Shown one piece after another: positions 5,889-7,447 of a stretch of 7,447 nt of DNA. Positions within the stretch are counted from its first letter, which is position 1. Each line of letters opens with the position of its first letter. The DNA is from Candidatus Methanomethylophilaceae archaeon (lineage in GTDB: Archaea > Thermoplasmatota > Thermoplasmata > Methanomassiliicoccales > Methanomethylophilaceae). A program made the position numbers and the translations under genes. The notes beneath the pieces were generated by a model. The model saw nothing but the letters and a program-made list of their open reading frames with translations, had not been told where the DNA came from and did no database searches. The stretch is from the NCBI GenBank assembly GCA_017455785.1, contig JAFSYZ010000219.1, positions 1-7,447 on the forward strand, given 5' to 3'.

Positions 5889-7208
5889 ATGGCAATTCCA
5901 AAAGACGCACGCATAACATTGGACCCAGAGGAGATACCCAAGCAATGGTACAACCTTGCAGCCGATATCGGCCATCTGGAACCACCACTCAATCCAGTTA
6001 CAGAGAAACCGGCAAAACCGGAGGACTTCGCTCCAATCTTCTGTAAGCCGATCATCGAGCAGGAGGGTTCGACTCAGAGATACATCAACATCCCTGAAGA
6101 GGTCCGTGAGAATCTGATCTACCTCAACAGACCTGCACCTCTGCAGAGGGCATACCGTCTGGAGAAGTACCTTAAGACCCCCGCGAAGATCTACTTCAAG
6201 AGGGAGGACATGAGCCCCCTGGGAAGTCACAAGGGTAACACGGCACTGGCACAGGCATACTACAATGCGGAGTCCGGTATCCACACCCTTACCACCGAGA
6301 CAGGTGCAGGACAGTGGGGAACCGCTCTCGCCATGGTATCCAACCTCTTCGACATCGACACAACGGTGTTCATGGTCAAGGGAAGCTATGAGCAGAAGCC
6401 ATTCAGGAAGACCCTGATGCATCTGTACGGCGCTGAGGTGTATGCATCACCAAGTGAATACACCGAATTCGGAAGGAAGATCCTGAAGGAGCACCCGGAC
6501 ACGACCGGATCCTTGGGTATCGCGATCTCCGAAGCATGTGAGATGGCCGTCAAGGACGAGCACACCTGCTACTCCTTGGGAAGCGTCCTCAACCATGTGA
6601 TGCTCCATCAGACCGTGATCGGTCTGGAGACCATCGAACAGATGAAGAAGGCAGAGATCAAGCCCGACTACATGGTAGCATGTGTCGGAGGAGGTTCCAA
6701 CTTCGGAGGATTCACGTTCCCCATGCTGAGGGACAAGATCGCAGGCAAGACCGACTGTGAGATCGTAGCTGTTGAACCGAAAGCAGCACCATCGCTCACC
6801 GAAGGTAAGTTCAGATACGACTTCGGAGACACCGCAGGAATGACACCTCTGCTGATGATGTACACCCTCGGTCATGAATTCATCCCCAAGGGAATCCACG
6901 CCGGAGGTCTCAGGTACCACGGAATGTCACCGTTGGTCTCTGCAGCCTACGAGAAGAACCTCATCAAGGCAAGGTCCTACGACCAGCCCCAGACGTTCGA
7001 GGCAGGAAGCATCTTCGCCAAGACGGAAGGTATCATCCCCGCACCCGAGTCGTGCCATGCCCTCAAGGCGGCAATGGACATCGCTCTCGAGTGCAAGGAG
7101 AAGAACGAGGAGAAGACGATCGTGTTCTGCCTATCCGGTCACGGTCTCATTGATCTGTACGGATACGAGCAGTTCATCGAGGGAACACTTCCGTCCTCAT
7201 CGGCTTGA
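5889..7208 (+). CDS. trpB2: Tryptophan synthase beta chain, TrpB2 class
   Basis: This 439-residue PLP enzyme condenses indole with serine (O-phosphoserine has been reported as the preferred partner of several TrpB2 enzymes) to give tryptophan. Class-defining features are an N-terminal extension of about 80 residues, R-P-A-P-L-Q-R-A (81-88), F-K-R-E-D (103-107), G-S-H-K-G-N-T-A (112-119, with K115 the Schiff-base lysine), T-E-T-G-A-G-Q-W-G (136-144), the phosphate-binding G-G-G-S-N (267-271), Y-D-F-G-D (310-314), H-A-G-G-L-R-Y-H-G (337-345) and C-L-S-G-H-G (414-419). TrpB1 would have GAHK and GQHG in place of GSHK and GQWG. The length is normal and no key residue is missing. No trpA lies beside it, so it may act alone in indole salvage or pair with a TrpA encoded elsewhere. 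It is transcribed away from the helicase gene, from a putatively leaderless promoter flanked by phased TACA boxes. Isoleucine codons are 27 ATC, 2 ATT and 2 ATA, suggesting high expression. Confidence 0.96.
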   Translation: MAIPKDARITLDPEEIPKQWYNLAADIGHLEPPLNPVTEKPAKPEDFAPIFCKPIIEQEGSTQRYINIPEEVRENLIYLNRPAPLQRAYRLEKYLKTPAKIYFKREDMSPLGSHKGNTALAQAYYNAESGIHTLTTETGAGQWGTALAMVSNLFDIDTTVFMVKGSYEQKPFRKTLMHLYGAEVYASPSEYTEFGRKILKEHPDTTGSLGIAISEACEMAVKDEHTCYSLGSVLNHVMLHQTVIGLETIEQMKKAEIKPDYMVACVGGGSNFGGFTFPMLRDKIAGKTDCEIVAVEPKAAPSLTEGKFRYDFGDTAGMTPLLMMYTLGHEFIPKGIHAGGLRYHGMSPLVSAAYEKNLIKARSYDQPQTFEAGSIFAKTEGIIPAPESCHALKAAMDIALECKEKNEEKTIVFCLSGHGLIDLYGYEQFIEGTLPSSSA

Positions 7209-7214
7209 AACCCA

Positions 7215-7240
7215 TTTCCCGTCCCGAAAGGGACGGGAAA
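7215..7240. terminator. GAAA-loop hairpin between convergent genes, probable bidirectional terminator
   Basis: A perfect 11-bp stem (TTTCCCGTCCC at 7215-7225 with GGGACGGGAAA at 7230-7240) closes on a GAAA tetraloop (7226-7229). It begins 7 nt after the trpB2 stop and ends 10 nt before the stop of the converging gene. There is no long T-run on either side: the plus strand continues as AT-rich ATAATCCCAATTATT, and the minus strand has only three T in the stem. Archaeal termination relies more on T-tracts than on hairpins, so the stem may instead protect the mRNA 3' ends. Confidence 0.6.
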
Positions 7241-7250
7241 ATAATCCCAA

Positions 7251-7447
7251 TTATTCGAAGAGTTCCTGCAGGAACTTCTCCAGATCCTTGAATCTGGGCT
7301 TATTCAAAAAGTAAACATGATCGTTACCGTCACGGCGAGACGATATCAGACCGGCGGACTTCATCTTCCTTATGGCATCATTTGTTGCCTTCGAATCCAT
7401 CCCGAACAATCCATCAGGGAAAGGTGATCTGGCCTCGGTCTTGGCGA
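7251..7447 (-). CDS. Winged-helix DNA-binding protein, C-terminal part (5' end outside window)
   Basis: A minus-strand frame is open from the window edge to a TAA at 7253-7251 and gives the last 64 residues of a protein. The segment A-I-R-K-M-K-S-A-G-L-I followed by S-S-R-R-D-G-N-D-H-V-Y-F-L-N has the pattern of an ArsR/MarR-like winged helix: the end of the recognition helix, a short turn ending in A-G-L-I, then a two-stranded wing with a charged tip. A C-terminal helix (F-K-D-L-E-K-F-L-Q-E-L-F-E) could serve for dimer formation. It is most likely a transcription regulator, but ligand and targets cannot be told. It converges on trpB2, with 42 bp holding the hairpin between the two stops. The start, promoter and first helices lie outside the window. 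Confidence 0.72.
   Translation of the reverse strand, partial: AKTEARSPFPDGLFGMDSKATNDAIRKMKSAGLISSRRDGNDHVYFLNKPRFKDLEKFLQELFE

Noticed and set aside
5883..6920. Minus-strand open frames opposite trpB2 (5883-6422 and 6447-6920)
   Set aside because: They lie antisense to an intact TrpB2, are Cys/Val/Leu-rich without motifs, and have no promoter or ribosome site.
6874..7314. Plus-strand frame of 146 residues over the trpB2 end
   Set aside because: It is the +1-type shadow of trpB2, extremely rich in Arg and Ser, and runs through the hairpin into the opposite-strand gene.
1..7447. Mobile elements, CRISPR arrays, att sites or phage genes
   Set aside because: No transposase or integrase motif, no regularly spaced long repeats, no terminal inverted repeats and no target duplications were seen. 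The window is dense with ordinary housekeeping genes.

Overview
The window is archaeal. It holds an archaeal-type ATP-dependent DNA ligase, a helicase that reads like the helicase half of euryarchaeal Hef, anaerobic-type (cobalt-early, Cbi) corrinoid genes and a TrpB2-class tryptophan synthase beta chain. Three genes have a TATA-like box centred about 26-29 nt before the ATG and no Shine-Dalgarno sequence, the layout of leaderless archaeal transcripts. Corrinoid synthesis suggests a methanogen-like euryarchaeon. My best guess is the Thermoplasmata/Methanomassiliicoccales side, but that is inference and not proven here. All six genes end in TGA or TAA and none in TAG, which fits that guess only weakly.

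Layout. (1) 1-2333, plus strand: the C-terminal part of cbiG (cut by the window edge) overlaps by 4 nt a 659-residue gene that joins CbiJ, CbiE and CbiT in one chain. These enzymes act close together in the conversion of cobalt-precorrin-5A to cobalt-precorrin-8. (2) 2335-5690, minus strand: an ATP-dependent DNA ligase and, upstream of it, a Hef-type SF2 helicase with no nuclease domain. Each has its own TATA-like box. The ligase meets the cobalamin gene tail to tail with a single base between the stop codons. (3) 5691-5888: a divergent intergenic region with the helicase promoter, the trpB2 promoter, two perfect palindromes and a set of TACA elements spaced by multiples of 10 bp around the trpB2 TATA box. 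(4) 5889-7208, plus strand: trpB2, whose isoleucine codons are strongly biased to ATC. (5) 7209-7250: a perfect GAAA-loop hairpin that probably ends transcription from both sides. (6) 7251-7447, minus strand: the C-terminal part of a winged-helix protein, probably a transcription regulator, cut by the window edge.

The genes form two recognisable functional groups (corrinoid ring synthesis; DNA repair and replication) plus an amino-acid gene. I see no mobile element, CRISPR array, tRNA, rRNA or phage gene, and no clear sign of an undescribed system. The points most worth following are the CbiJ-E-T triple fusion with a possible internal start, the nuclease-less Hef helicase, and the phased putative operator at trpB2.
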